Made by a program: the position numbers and the translations under genes | From: Gammaproteobacteria bacterium | Lineage (GTDB): Bacteria > Pseudomonadota > Gammaproteobacteria > GRL18 | Length of the DNA stretch: 6,759 nucleotides | Direction: 5' to 3' | Assembly: GCA_028571885.1 (NCBI GenBank) | Contig: JAPVVU010000173.1 | Span: 1 to 6,759 of the forward strand | Notes under the pieces: generated by a model | Databases searched by the model: none | Told to the model about the DNA's origin: nothing | The model's input: only the letters and a program-made list of their open reading frames with translations | Part shown: positions 1-6,426 of the stretch, one piece after another | How the letters are laid out: every line of letters starts with the position of its first letter | How positions within the stretch are numbered: the stretch's first letter is position 1

Positions 1-63
1 GAACTGGGAGGAGAGCGTTTTCTAGAAGAGCTGGAAGATGATCCCTTGCCAAGAATTTGCTAA
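1..63 (+). CDS. hypE: C-terminal end of a second HypE (partial, gene enters from the left edge)
   Basis: Reading from base 1 in frame 1 gives 20 codons and a TAA stop at 61-63. The peptide begins Glu-Leu-Gly-Gly-Glu-Arg and ends Pro-Leu-Pro-Arg-Ile-Cys-stop. The Pro-Arg-Ile-Cys end is the hallmark of HypE, whose last residue is the cysteine that accepts the carbamoyl group from HypF and carries the thiocyanate. The preceding Leu-Gly-Gly-x-Arg also fits the usual HypE ending. The gene runs towards the minus-strand hypE at 121-1182, with 57 nt between the two stops. The body of the gene lies outside the window, so its length, integrity and operon are unknown. The codons include GGA, CTA and AGA. 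The identification rests on 20 residues only, but the terminal motif is highly specific. Confidence 0.82.
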   Translation, partial: ELGGERFLEELEDDPLPRIC

Positions 64-120
64 AAATATAGATACCTGAAATATCAAACTCAGCTTCTTT
101 TCTAACCGTGAGCGAATACG
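64..120. other. Spacer between two convergent hypE genes
   Basis: These 57 nt separate the TAA of the plus-strand HypE fragment (61-63) from the TGA of the minus-strand hypE (121-123). A convergent pair would usually share a terminator here. I see only a 4-bp GATA/TATC stem around 70-84 and no GC-rich hairpin followed by a T-run on either strand. No RNA gene or repeat is evident. Confidence 0.6.
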
Positions 121-1182
121 TCATTTGTTGGAAATTATCCGTTCTTTAACATCTGACCAAGGTGAACCTAGCTCATGATCGGACATGAAAGCATCAAGCC
201 GTTTATCAAGTTCAGTTTCTAACACAACATCAGCATTACCTGCTCTGATTTCACCAATAATGCCGGCATTATGGCCTGCATCCAATGCCTGCCATATCGC
301 TAATACCTTCGGCGCATGCTCTGCGGAAACGATGGCAACAACACGCCCTTCACAGGCCAGGTATAGGGGGTCATAGCCCAGAATTTCACAGACACTTTCA
401 ACCTGTTCATGGATTGGGATTTCGGCCTGATACAAGTGTACTTCCTGCTGGATTACCCGACTTATTTCATGACAAACGGAAGCCAGCCCGCCACGAGTGG
501 GATCGCGCATAAAACGCAGGCCTGCTATGGCCAGTATTGAATGGGTAAGAGGAAATACGGATGCTGCATCTGACTGCAAATCACCCTTGAGCCCAAATTG
601 CTCCCGTGCCAGCATGACGGCAGTGCCATGATCACCGATTGTGCCGCTGACCAGAATTTTATCACCTGTTTTGATTTGTTCCATACCCAGTGTCAGGCCA
701 TTTTTTTTAATACCAATTCCGCTGGTGGCAAAAAAAACACCGGCACCTTCACCTCTGGGTACAACTTTGGTATCGCCGGTGACAATGGCAACCCCCGCTT
801 CTGTCGCTGCCTCTGCCATGCTTTTTACGATGCGTTCTAATTGCTCAAATGACATCCCTTCTTCAATAAATACGTTCAAACTCAGGTATTTGGGTGTTGC
901 GCCAGACACAGCCAGATCATTAACGGTGCCGTGAATGGCCAGTGACCCGATGGTTCCTCCTGGAAATTCCAGCGGATTAACGGTAAAGCCATCGGTAGTG
1001 AAAGCGATTTCAGTCTGTTCCAGCGTTAAAGTGACGGCATCATTCTGGGTATTGAGCAGCGGATTCGCAAGATACCGGGCAAATAGATTATCAATCAATT
1101 CACGCATGTAGCGCCCGCCATTGCCGTGAGCGAGGGAGATATATTTTTCCTTGCGGGAGTTGTTATTCATAATTTTCTTCAT
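121..1182 (-). CDS. hypE: HypE-family carbamoyl dehydratase lacking the C-terminal cysteine
   Basis: HypE is an AIRS/PurM-like enzyme that uses ATP to dehydrate a carbamoyl group on its own C-terminal cysteine, making the thiocyanate from which cyanide passes to iron on HypC-HypD. This 353-aa protein keeps the family core: HGNGG at 19-23, TDGFTVNP at 63-70, GTVNDLAVSGATP at 85-97, TGDTK around 135-139, GDHG at 183-186, DPTRGGLA at 227-234 and CEG at 277-279. The C-terminus is abnormal. After Val-Leu-Glu-Thr-Glu-Leu (to residue 325) it continues to Ser-Asn-Lys with no Pro-Arg-Ile-Cys and no cysteine after residue 277. The ATG at 1180-1182 overlaps the hypF stop as ATGA, and a second ATG four codons in (1168-1170) is also possible; neither has a strong Shine-Dalgarno. 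It is the last gene of the operon. The family assignment is secure, but catalytic competence is doubtful. Confidence 0.93.
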   Translation of the reverse strand: MKKIMNNNSRKEKYISLAHGNGGRYMRELIDNLFARYLANPLLNTQNDAVTLTLEQTEIAFTTDGFTVNPLEFPGGTIGSLAIHGTVNDLAVSGATPKYLSLNVFIEEGMSFEQLERIVKSMAEAATEAGVAIVTGDTKVVPRGEGAGVFFATSGIGIKKNGLTLGMEQIKTGDKILVSGTIGDHGTAVMLAREQFGLKGDLQSDAASVFPLTHSILAIAGLRFMRDPTRGGLASVCHEISRVIQQEVHLYQAEIPIHEQVESVCEILGYDPLYLACEGRVVAIVSAEHAPKVLAIWQALDAGHNAGIIGEIRAGNADVVLETELDKRLDAFMSDHELGSPWSDVKERIISNK

Positions 1183-3593
1183 TCCATAGTTACTTTATTA
1201 AAGGAAGAACTGCCTTCAATAATTTGTCCAAAGGCTAAGCCGGCATCGTTATAGGGTACTTTTTCGGGTAAAAATGCGGTGAAATTTTCTTCTTTCAGAC
1301 GTTTTAAAATGTATTCACTGAGAAATTTGTTCTGGAATACTCCGCCGCTTAAGCCGACCCGAAAATCACCTTTTATTTGCTGCATTTTTTTTGCCTGAGC
1401 AATGAGTGTTTCTGCAATTTTCAGATGAAAATGATACGCTCTTTGCCCGATTGATTTTTCATTGTCCAGCAAAGCAGGTATGAGTTCAGACCAGTCGGCA
1501 ATAAGCAGATTATCTTTTTCATAAAGTGCTAAAGCAGATTCATTCATGTTTGTTAGAGATTGCGGCAGCAATGCTTCCAGGTGCATGGGTCCCTGTCCTT
1601 CAAACGATGATGTGCTGCCCAGACCCAATAATGCACTGGCGGCATCAAATAATCGCCCCATAGAGCTTGACTGGATAGTATTTATTCTTTTTTTCCAGGC
1701 TTGAAAGGCCAAAGAATTTTCTTCTGAATCAGGCAGACATGCAGCGTTGGAATGGTTTTTATCCCATACTTCTTTACCCCACAAAAGGGCACAGGCCGAT
1801 CGCCAGGGTTCTCTGGCGGCTTTATCACCACCTTGTAAATAAAAGGGCTTGATTGAGGTGACTCTTTGCCAATGGCCGGCTTCTCCATAAAAACCTTCAC
1901 CACCCCATATGGTCTGATCGTCACCCAGTCCAGTACCATCCCAACTAAAAACCAGCCAGGGCTTTGTATCATCATGCGCAAATTCAGCACATAAAATACT
2001 GGCATGTGCTTTATGATGCTGTACTTTTGTCAGTGGAATTTTATGTTTGAGCGAATAGTTTTCTGCATAACGAGTAGAATAATAACCCGGATGAGCATCG
2101 CAGATAATTTGTTCTGGTTTGACCCGATAAAGGTGACATAAATCGTCAATAACCTGAGAAAAAACCTCAATACTGCGTTTACTCTCCAGCTCACCAATGT
2201 GAGGGGAAATAACAACACGATTATCCCATGCGATGGCAATGGTGTTTTTCATTTGGCCGCCGACGGCGAGAACCGGTTTATCAAGGGTAAAGGGCAGCTT
2301 AAGTTCAAGCGGAGCAAAACCACGGCCAATACGCAACAGGCGCTTTTTATTATTAATAATTCGTATAACAGAATCATCTGCAGGTCGTAAAATAGGCCGG
2401 TTGTGCTGTAAAAAGGCATCAGCAATTTTTCTCAGTCGTCTGTGTGCCTGCTCATTATCGGTGAGCACTGGTTCGCCGCTAAGATTGCCTGAGGTGGCAA
2501 CAACGGGTAAGCCAAAATCTTTCAGTATAAGATAATGTAAAGGACTATAGGCCAGCATGGCACCCACTTCATTCAGCCCCGGGTTAATTGATGGTGCCAG
2601 GCGGCCTTTCTTTGCTTTGATTAGCACGATGGGTCTTTGTGGTGATGCAATAGCGCGTGCTTCTTCTTTATCTTTCTTTTGATCAAGAGAATGATCAAGC
2701 GTGCAATAATCATTAAGCTGTTGCAGCGGGTCATTAGTCGATGCTGAAAACATAACGGCTAAGGGTTTATCCGGACGATGCTTTCGATCTCTTAAGCGCT
2801 GTACTGCGCTATTGTTGGTCGCATCACACATCAGGTGATATCCGCCAACGCCTTTTACTGCCAGAATTTTTCCCTGTTTTAACGTGTTAACGGCACTTGT
2901 CAGTGCTGCTTCATTAGCGATTGCTGCGCTATCACTCCCTCTTGCTGCAAAAGATGATTTTTCTGCTGCCCTGGCCCCATCCTCTTTTACTTCAAGAAAG
3001 CTTAATTCAGGCCCGCATTCTGCACACGCCAGCGGCTGTGCATGAAAGCGTCTGTCCAGTGGGTTGCTGTATTCCTGATGACATGAATGACATAAAGGAA
3101 AAGAGGACAGGCTGGTGTTGGGTCTGTCATAAGGCAGATCTTTAATAATCGTATAACGTGGTCCACATTGCGTGCAATTTATAAAGGGGTATCGATAGCG
3201 TCTCTCCTGTGGGTTGGAAATTTCCTCCAGACAGTCATTACAGGTAAAAAAATCAGGCGGGATATGTCGTTGAGCATGTTCGCCTGAGGTACTTTTTTCA
3301 ATAATAAAACTGTTTAAATCTTCATCTTCAACGGTGCATACAGAATCGATAAACGGCATAGCCAGAGGAGGGTGTTGTTCCAGTACTGCCTGTTTAAATG
3401 ATTCGAGATGCTGTTTTTCTCCCTGCACCAGAACGATGACTTCACCAGAGCAATTTTTCACCCAACCCCTGAGTTTATATTGTTTTGCCATGCGATAAAT
3501 AAAAGGTCTGAAGCCAACGCCCTGAACCTGTCCGGTGATGACTATTTTTAATGTCAGCGTATTTAAAGTGGTGAACTTTAAAGTATCAGGCAT
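1179..3593 (-). CDS. hypF: HypF carbamoyltransferase
   Basis: HypF converts carbamoyl phosphate, via an adenylated carbamate, into the carbamoyl group placed on the HypE C-terminal cysteine. All domains are visible in the 804 residues. The acylphosphatase domain (about 14-100) has GQVQGVGFRP at 21-30 and Asn47. Two Cys4 zinc fingers follow: Cys118/121 with Cys140/143, and Cys168/171 with Cys190/193. The YrdC-like domain (about 230-425) has KGVGGYHLMCDA at 247-258 and DKPLAVMF at 275-282. The Kae1-like domain (about 440-792) has VGGQMKN at 444-450, the metal-binding HHKAH at 526-530, WDGTG at 551-555, GLSGGVFQN at 747-755 and DAGLAFGQ at 783-790. It is about 50 residues longer than E. coli HypF (750 aa). 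Part of this lies in polar linkers at about 200-235 and 298-318. The start overlaps the hypD stop by 8 nt (ATGCCTGA) and has only a weak purine-rich Shine-Dalgarno. Confidence 0.97.
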   Translation of the reverse strand: MPDTLKFTTLNTLTLKIVITGQVQGVGFRPFIYRMAKQYKLRGWVKNCSGEVIVLVQGEKQHLESFKQAVLEQHPPLAMPFIDSVCTVEDEDLNSFIIEKSTSGEHAQRHIPPDFFTCNDCLEEISNPQERRYRYPFINCTQCGPRYTIIKDLPYDRPNTSLSSFPLCHSCHQEYSNPLDRRFHAQPLACAECGPELSFLEVKEDGARAAEKSSFAARGSDSAAIANEAALTSAVNTLKQGKILAVKGVGGYHLMCDATNNSAVQRLRDRKHRPDKPLAVMFSASTNDPLQQLNDYCTLDHSLDQKKDKEEARAIASPQRPIVLIKAKKGRLAPSINPGLNEVGAMLAYSPLHYLILKDFGLPVVATSGNLSGEPVLTDNEQAHRRLRKIADAFLQHNRPILRPADDSVIRIINNKKRLLRIGRGFAPLELKLPFTLDKPVLAVGGQMKNTIAIAWDNRVVISPHIGELESKRSIEVFSQVIDDLCHLYRVKPEQIICDAHPGYYSTRYAENYSLKHKIPLTKVQHHKAHASILCAEFAHDDTKPWLVFSWDGTGLGDDQTIWGGEGFYGEAGHWQRVTSIKPFYLQGGDKAAREPWRSACALLWGKEVWDKNHSNAACLPDSEENSLAFQAWKKRINTIQSSSMGRLFDAASALLGLGSTSSFEGQGPMHLEALLPQSLTNMNESALALYEKDNLLIADWSELIPALLDNEKSIGQRAYHFHLKIAETLIAQAKKMQQIKGDFRVGLSGGVFQNKFLSEYILKRLKEENFTAFLPEKVPYNDAGLAFGQIIEGSSSFNKVTME

Positions 3594-4785
3594 AGTTTTT
3601 CTTTATCTGAGCACTTCTATCATGCATACCATGTGCCCACCAGATACGGCAGGCACCTTCATCCGAAACCATACAGGGGCCAATGGGTTCTTGCGGCGTG
3701 CATGCCTTGCCATAGAGTTTACATTGATTCGGATATTTTTTACCCAGAACTACACTGGCACAATCACATCCAGGGGGCATTTCACCAATATGACGGCGTG
3801 ATTGTTTATCATGATCGGGGAAAATCAGCCGGGCATTGTGCTGACTATATTCATCGTTGAGTTCAAAACCAGACAGAGGAATAATGCCAATACCGCGCCA
3901 GTTGGCGTCTACGATATCCATGGTTTTTTTTAACTGATTTTTAGCCGCTAAATTACCCTCATCTTTGACCAGTTGAGGGTAGCAATTATCCAGAAATAGC
4001 CGATCTTCAAGTTTTTGCCGTATGACGGAATAAAAAGCCGCCAGTAAACTTTCGGTATTGAATCCAGCCACCGCTGTGGGTAAATGGTGCTGGTCAATAA
4101 CAAACTGCCATTCATTAGCCCCCATGACGGTGGCGACATGGCCGGGGGCAACCAGCGCATCGAATCCTGGCGAGTCTGATTCCAGCAGCATGGCAACCGC
4201 GGGCCATGTTAATCGCCCTGAAAGCAGCAATAATAAGTTGTCCGGAATGCCCTCAGCAATCAATCCGGCAGTGGGAGCGGTAGTTGTCTCAAACCCTGCG
4301 GCAAAAAATACAATTTTTCTGTGTGGATTATCCTGTGCAATTTGTCGTGCTTCCAGTGGTGATGCAATGGGCCGGATATCAGCGCCGGAAGCCTTTGCCT
4401 GTTGTAAGGTACGGATTGATTTTTTCCCTACATTGACGGGTACTCTGAGCATATCACCAAAAGCAAGCAGGATAATATCTTCATGCAGAGCCAGTTGAAT
4501 GGCCAGAAATATATCTTCTTCCGGACAGATACAGACAGGACAGCCAGGTCCTGGTATGAGTTCAATTTGCGGGTGCAGTGCATTACGAATACCCGCCATA
4601 GAAATGGAGCGTTCATGGCCGCCGCAGACATTCATAATCTTGATGCATCGGGATGCTAACTTTTCCTGAGCCTGGGCAGATGCCATCAGCTCATTCACTT
4701 TTAGAAGCCAGGATTTTGCATCAAGTTTTGTGCTTACATTTGTGCTTACATTGTGCGATGTAATGCCGTCTTTACCCATGAGCAT
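3586..4785 (-). CDS. hypD: HypD, [4Fe-4S] scaffold for Fe(CN)2CO assembly, with variant motifs
   Basis: HypD carries a [4Fe-4S] cluster and, with HypC, holds the iron that receives two CN and one CO before delivery to the hydrogenase large subunit. Taking the ATG at 4783-4785 gives 399 aa. Recognisable motifs are CGGHE at 54-58, GPGCPVCICP at 79-88, FFAAGFETT at 160-168, PGHVATVMG at 214-222, GFN at 241-243 and the C-terminal cysteine cluster C340, C342, C355, C362, C371, C379. Three signatures differ from the usual forms: CGGHxH is CGGHER, PxHVSxxxG has Ala for Ser, and GFEPLD is GFNTES. An extra cysteine (C87) follows the CPVC motif. The start is chosen because AAAGGA lies 10 nt upstream; ATG 4777-4779 is the alternative. 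Longer extensions are unlikely because they run back through hypB. The gene overlaps hypB by 14 nt and hypF by 8 nt. Confidence 0.95.
   Translation of the reverse strand: MLMGKDGITSHNVSTNVSTKLDAKSWLLKVNELMASAQAQEKLASRCIKIMNVCGGHERSISMAGIRNALHPQIELIPGPGCPVCICPEEDIFLAIQLALHEDIILLAFGDMLRVPVNVGKKSIRTLQQAKASGADIRPIASPLEARQIAQDNPHRKIVFFAAGFETTTAPTAGLIAEGIPDNLLLLLSGRLTWPAVAMLLESDSPGFDALVAPGHVATVMGANEWQFVIDQHHLPTAVAGFNTESLLAAFYSVIRQKLEDRLFLDNCYPQLVKDEGNLAAKNQLKKTMDIVDANWRGIGIIPLSGFELNDEYSQHNARLIFPDHDKQSRRHIGEMPPGCDCASVVLGKKYPNQCKLYGKACTPQEPIGPCMVSDEGACRIWWAHGMHDRSAQIKKNYA
4729..4752 (-). repeat. 12-bp perfect tandem duplication in the 5' part of hypD
   Basis: On the plus strand TGTGCTTACATT occurs twice in direct succession, at 4729-4740 and 4741-4752. 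On the coding strand it gives Asn-Val-Ser-Thr twice (residues 12-19 of HypD). The duplication keeps the frame and lies in the poorly conserved N-terminal arm before the first family motif, so it is probably neutral. Confidence 0.85.
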
Positions 4786-5701
4786 GTATAGGCAGTCCTT
4801 TATCCTGACTTTTTTCTTTATGACTATGCTCTTTGTGAGTGTGCTGTTTGTGAATACGGTCTTCCTGAATTTTAGGCAATACCGTTTCACCTTGTGCAAG
4901 ATGGGCTTTGTAATGTTTTATCTGCTGTTTCAGCCATTCAATCCACTCATTTATACCAGCGTTCATACCAGAGTCCATCTCAGTATTTTTTCGTGCAGAG
5001 AGTTGCAGAACAGGTGCTGGATTGGCCAGATTACGGATATTTTGTTCTGCTTTACTGACATCGAAATCATCCAGAAAGGGCAGTAAATCAGTTTTGGTTA
5101 TAAGCGTTAAATCAGAACCTCGAAACATCACAGGATATTTGGCGGGTTTATCATCGCCTTCAGTAACTGAAAGCAAGGTGACATTCAGGTGGTGTCCCAG
5201 ATCAAAACTGGCAGGGCAGACCAGGTTGCCTACATTTTCTATAAAGACAATATCCAGACCATCTAAGTCCAGATGATGCAGGGCATCGTGAACCATATAG
5301 GCATCCAGATGACAGGCGCTGCCGGTTGTTATCTGGATCGCGGGTACATTTTTATCTCGTATACGCCGGGCATCGTTTTCTGTTTCCAGATCACCTTCTA
5401 TCACAGCAATGGATAAGTGTTCATCGTCGTTAGTCTTCGTTTGTGCATGAGTCAGCGCATCAATGGTGGCTTCCAGAAGAGCGGTTTTACCTGAACCGGG
5501 AGAGGACATCAGATTAATGGCTAAGACTTTATGCTTATCAAAATGTTCACGATTATGGGCTGCACGATGGTTATTTTCATGCAGCAAATTCTGTAATACT
5601 TCAACCGCTTCACTACCGCCCTCAGTTTTAGCATGTTTACCACCTGCTTCAATGAGACTGCGATTGGCCTCGGTGACATTACAACCACAGGTATCACACA
5701 T
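4772..5701 (-). CDS. hypB: HypB, nickel-inserting GTPase with a C-terminal His-rich tail
   Basis: HypB is a SIMIBI-class GTPase that works with HypA to deliver nickel to the hydrogenase large-subunit precursor. From the ATG at 5699-5701 the protein is 309 aa and begins Met-Cys-Asp-Thr-Cys-Gly-Cys, the CxxCGC high-affinity metal site (C2, C5, C7). The GTPase domain shows SPGSGKT (P-loop, 67-73), EGDLETE at 102-108, the metal-site pair Cys130-His131 in TGSACHLDA, ENVGNLVCP at 155-163 with Cys162, and TKTD at 202-205. The N-terminal linker has scattered histidines only. Instead, the last 26 residues (284-309) hold seven histidines among lysines and end His-Ala-His-Gly. The short start is supported by AGGAGGA 5 nt upstream and by the conserved N-terminus. 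It overlaps the hypA stop by 8 nt (ATGTGTGA) and hypD by 14 nt. Confidence 0.96.
   Translation of the reverse strand: MCDTCGCNVTEANRSLIEAGGKHAKTEGGSEAVEVLQNLLHENNHRAAHNREHFDKHKVLAINLMSSPGSGKTALLEATIDALTHAQTKTNDDEHLSIAVIEGDLETENDARRIRDKNVPAIQITTGSACHLDAYMVHDALHHLDLDGLDIVFIENVGNLVCPASFDLGHHLNVTLLSVTEGDDKPAKYPVMFRGSDLTLITKTDLLPFLDDFDVSKAEQNIRNLANPAPVLQLSARKNTEMDSGMNAGINEWIEWLKQQIKHYKAHLAQGETVLPKIQEDRIHKQHTHKEHSHKEKSQDKGLPIHAHG
4796..4801 (-). promoter_or_regulatory. Ribosome binding site selecting the hypD start
   Basis: The coding strand reads AAAGGA here, 10 nt before the ATG at 4783-4785 and 16 nt before the ATG at 4777-4779. This favours the upstream ATG. The site lies inside the hypB coding region, so hypD translation is probably coupled to hypB. 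Confidence 0.55.
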
Positions 5702-6059
5702 GTGACTCCTCCTCATTTTTTTCCAGTTCAACTGATTCTAATAACATTTCATCACCACTTAACAAGCTGGTTTGCCAGGCTCCGCAGGCATTACAAAGTA
5801 ATTTATTGACCGTTGCTTCGTTTTCATGACCGCAGAGATTACAGCGAATTTTAACAGGTAAACGATGTGTTTCCAAAATGGCATCCTGGGCAATACTGCC
5901 GGCACTGGCAATGGGAAATGCATGTTCTAATAAGGGCGCTTCCACGCCTGATAATGGGCCGATCCGGACAATTATTTTTGTCACAGTCTGAGCGTTATTC
6001 TGCAGGGCAATTTGTGTTACCTGCTCAATAATGCTCTGGCAAATGGAAAGTTCATGCAT
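5694..6059 (-). CDS. hypA: HypA, nickel and zinc metallochaperone
   Basis: HypA binds nickel through its N-terminal Met-His-Glu and docks with HypB and the large-subunit precursor. From the ATG at 6057-6059 the protein is 121 aa, a normal length for the family. It begins MHELSICQSIIEQ, so His2 and Glu3 are in place. It has the structural zinc site C73-x2-C76 (CNLC) and C89-x2-C92 (CNAC), and an acidic C-terminus. The in-frame extension to 6158 is rejected because it would bury the essential N-terminal Met-His-Glu and lies inside hypC. GGTGGA at 6068-6073 is a plausible Shine-Dalgarno 8 nt upstream. The start overlaps the hypC stop as ATGCATGA, and the end overlaps the hypB start as ATGTGTGA, so translation is probably coupled along the row. 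Confidence 0.96.
   Translation of the reverse strand: MHELSICQSIIEQVTQIALQNNAQTVTKIIVRIGPLSGVEAPLLEHAFPIASAGSIAQDAILETHRLPVKIRCNLCGHENEATVNKLLCNACGAWQTSLLSGDEMLLESVELEKNEEESHV
5707..5713 (-). promoter_or_regulatory. Strong Shine-Dalgarno fixing the hypB start
   Basis: The coding strand reads AGGAGGA 5 nt before the ATG at 5699-5701. It is the best ribosome binding site in the operon, and it places the start directly before the CxxCGC motif rather than at the in-frame ATGs further upstream. Confidence 0.85.
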
Positions 6060-6306
6060 TGCCTTTGTCCACCAGAGCCTGATCCTCCAGAGAGAGCATT
6101 TCATCATAAATTTGCCAGGCTGTTGCTGCTTCTGCTGCAGACATTTTCTGGATGGCATAGCCTACATGTACGACGACATAATCACCGACTTCAGTCGGTT
6201 CATCCTGCAGCATAAATAAACTCACATCACGCTCAATCCCCTTAGCCTCACATCGAGCCATAAACTGATTGATTTCGAGGATTTTCATTGGGATACCAAG
6301 ACACAT
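6052..6306 (-). CDS. hypC: HypC/HupF-family chaperone
   Basis: HypC carries the Fe(CN)2CO unit with HypD and hands it to the large-subunit precursor through its N-terminal cysteine. The 84-aa protein begins MCLGIPMKI, with the essential Cys2. It has the usual small beta-barrel core, with GDYVVVHVGYAIQKM at about 41-55, followed by a helical tail. Length and motif order are normal for HypC/HybG/HupF proteins, and the ARCEAKG...DVSLF segment is a common proteobacterial form. It is the first gene of the operon. AAGGTG at 6312-6317 is a good Shine-Dalgarno 5 nt before the ATG. Its TGA overlaps the hypA start by 8 nt. With a divergent HupD-type protease next door, it could serve that particular hydrogenase, but the sequence alone cannot show which. 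Confidence 0.96.
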   Translation of the reverse strand: MCLGIPMKILEINQFMARCEAKGIERDVSLFMLQDEPTEVGDYVVVHVGYAIQKMSAAEAATAWQIYDEMLSLEDQALVDKGNA

Positions 6307-6311
6307 AGAAA

Positions 6312-6317
6312 CACCTT
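6312..6317 (-). promoter_or_regulatory. hypC ribosome binding site
   Basis: The coding strand reads AAGGTG 5 nt upstream of the hypC ATG (6304-6306). It supports this start for the first gene of the operon. Confidence 0.7.
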
Positions 6318-6336
6318 ATATTGATCTCATGCCCTT

Positions 6337-6342
6337 AGTATA
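6337..6342 (-). promoter_or_regulatory. Candidate -10 element for the hyp operon
   Basis: On the minus strand this hexamer reads TATACT, matching TATAAT at five of six positions. It would place a transcript start near 6330, leaving a leader of about 24 nt with the hypC Shine-Dalgarno in it. No convincing -35 is present at 17 bp (the minus strand reads TCACTT there), which would fit an activator-dependent promoter. Predicted by eye only. Confidence 0.35.
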
Positions 6343-6344
6343 AA

Positions 6345-6386
6345 CCTAGAATAAATAAAAAGTGATAATTTTTTATTTATTCCAGG
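6345..6386. repeat. AT-rich imperfect inverted repeat between divergent operons
   Basis: The arms 6345-6361 and 6370-6386 are inverted complements at 16 of 17 positions, around an 8-nt centre (6362-6369). The stem is nearly all A/T with CC/GG at the outer ends. It sits between the candidate hypC -10 (6337-6342) and the FNR-like site (6395-6408). Its left arm covers the expected -35 zone of the hyp promoter, so a bound protein could control access. It could equally be a terminator-like hairpin or an UP-type A/T tract. Confidence 0.75.
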
Positions 6387-6394
6387 CTTTATAG

Positions 6395-6408
6395 TTGAGC
6401 TAGATCAT
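6395..6408. promoter_or_regulatory. Possible FNR/CRP-family binding site
   Basis: TTGAG-CTAG-ATCAT matches the FNR/Anr consensus TTGAT-N4-ATCAA at 8 of 10 defined positions. It also has the family core TGA-N6-TCA. Its centre (about 6401.5) lies about 71 bp from the predicted hyp start and about 38 bp from a predicted rightward start, both near positions where such activators work. Anaerobic control of hydrogenase genes by FNR-type regulators is well established, but this assignment is inference. Confidence 0.4.
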
Positions 6409-6426
6409 TAGATGCTTCAAAAGTTG

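Noticed and set aside
146..175. A shifted frame on the minus strand reads Phe-Thr-Leu-Val-Arg-Cys-stop (146-166), resembling the missing HypE ending
   Set aside because: That frame is closed by a stop at 173-175, so a frameshift would have to fall within a few bases. The Pro and Ile of the motif are absent too. It is probably coincidence, though read checks over the site would settle it.
185..934. Several plus-strand open frames opposite hypE
   Set aside because: They lie wholly opposite a well-identified gene and have no recognisable motif, so they are shadow frames.
4786..4899. Upstream extension of hypD by 38 codons
   Set aside because: It is a basic, non-conserved sequence that shadows the hypB tail, and a suitable Shine-Dalgarno lies before 4785.
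5702..5731. Upstream extension of hypB by 10 codons
   Set aside because: The strong AGGAGGA site and the CxxCGC motif place the start at 5701.
6060..6158. Upstream extension of hypA by 33 codons
   Set aside because: It lies inside hypC and would bury the Met-His-Glu nickel site that must be N-terminal.
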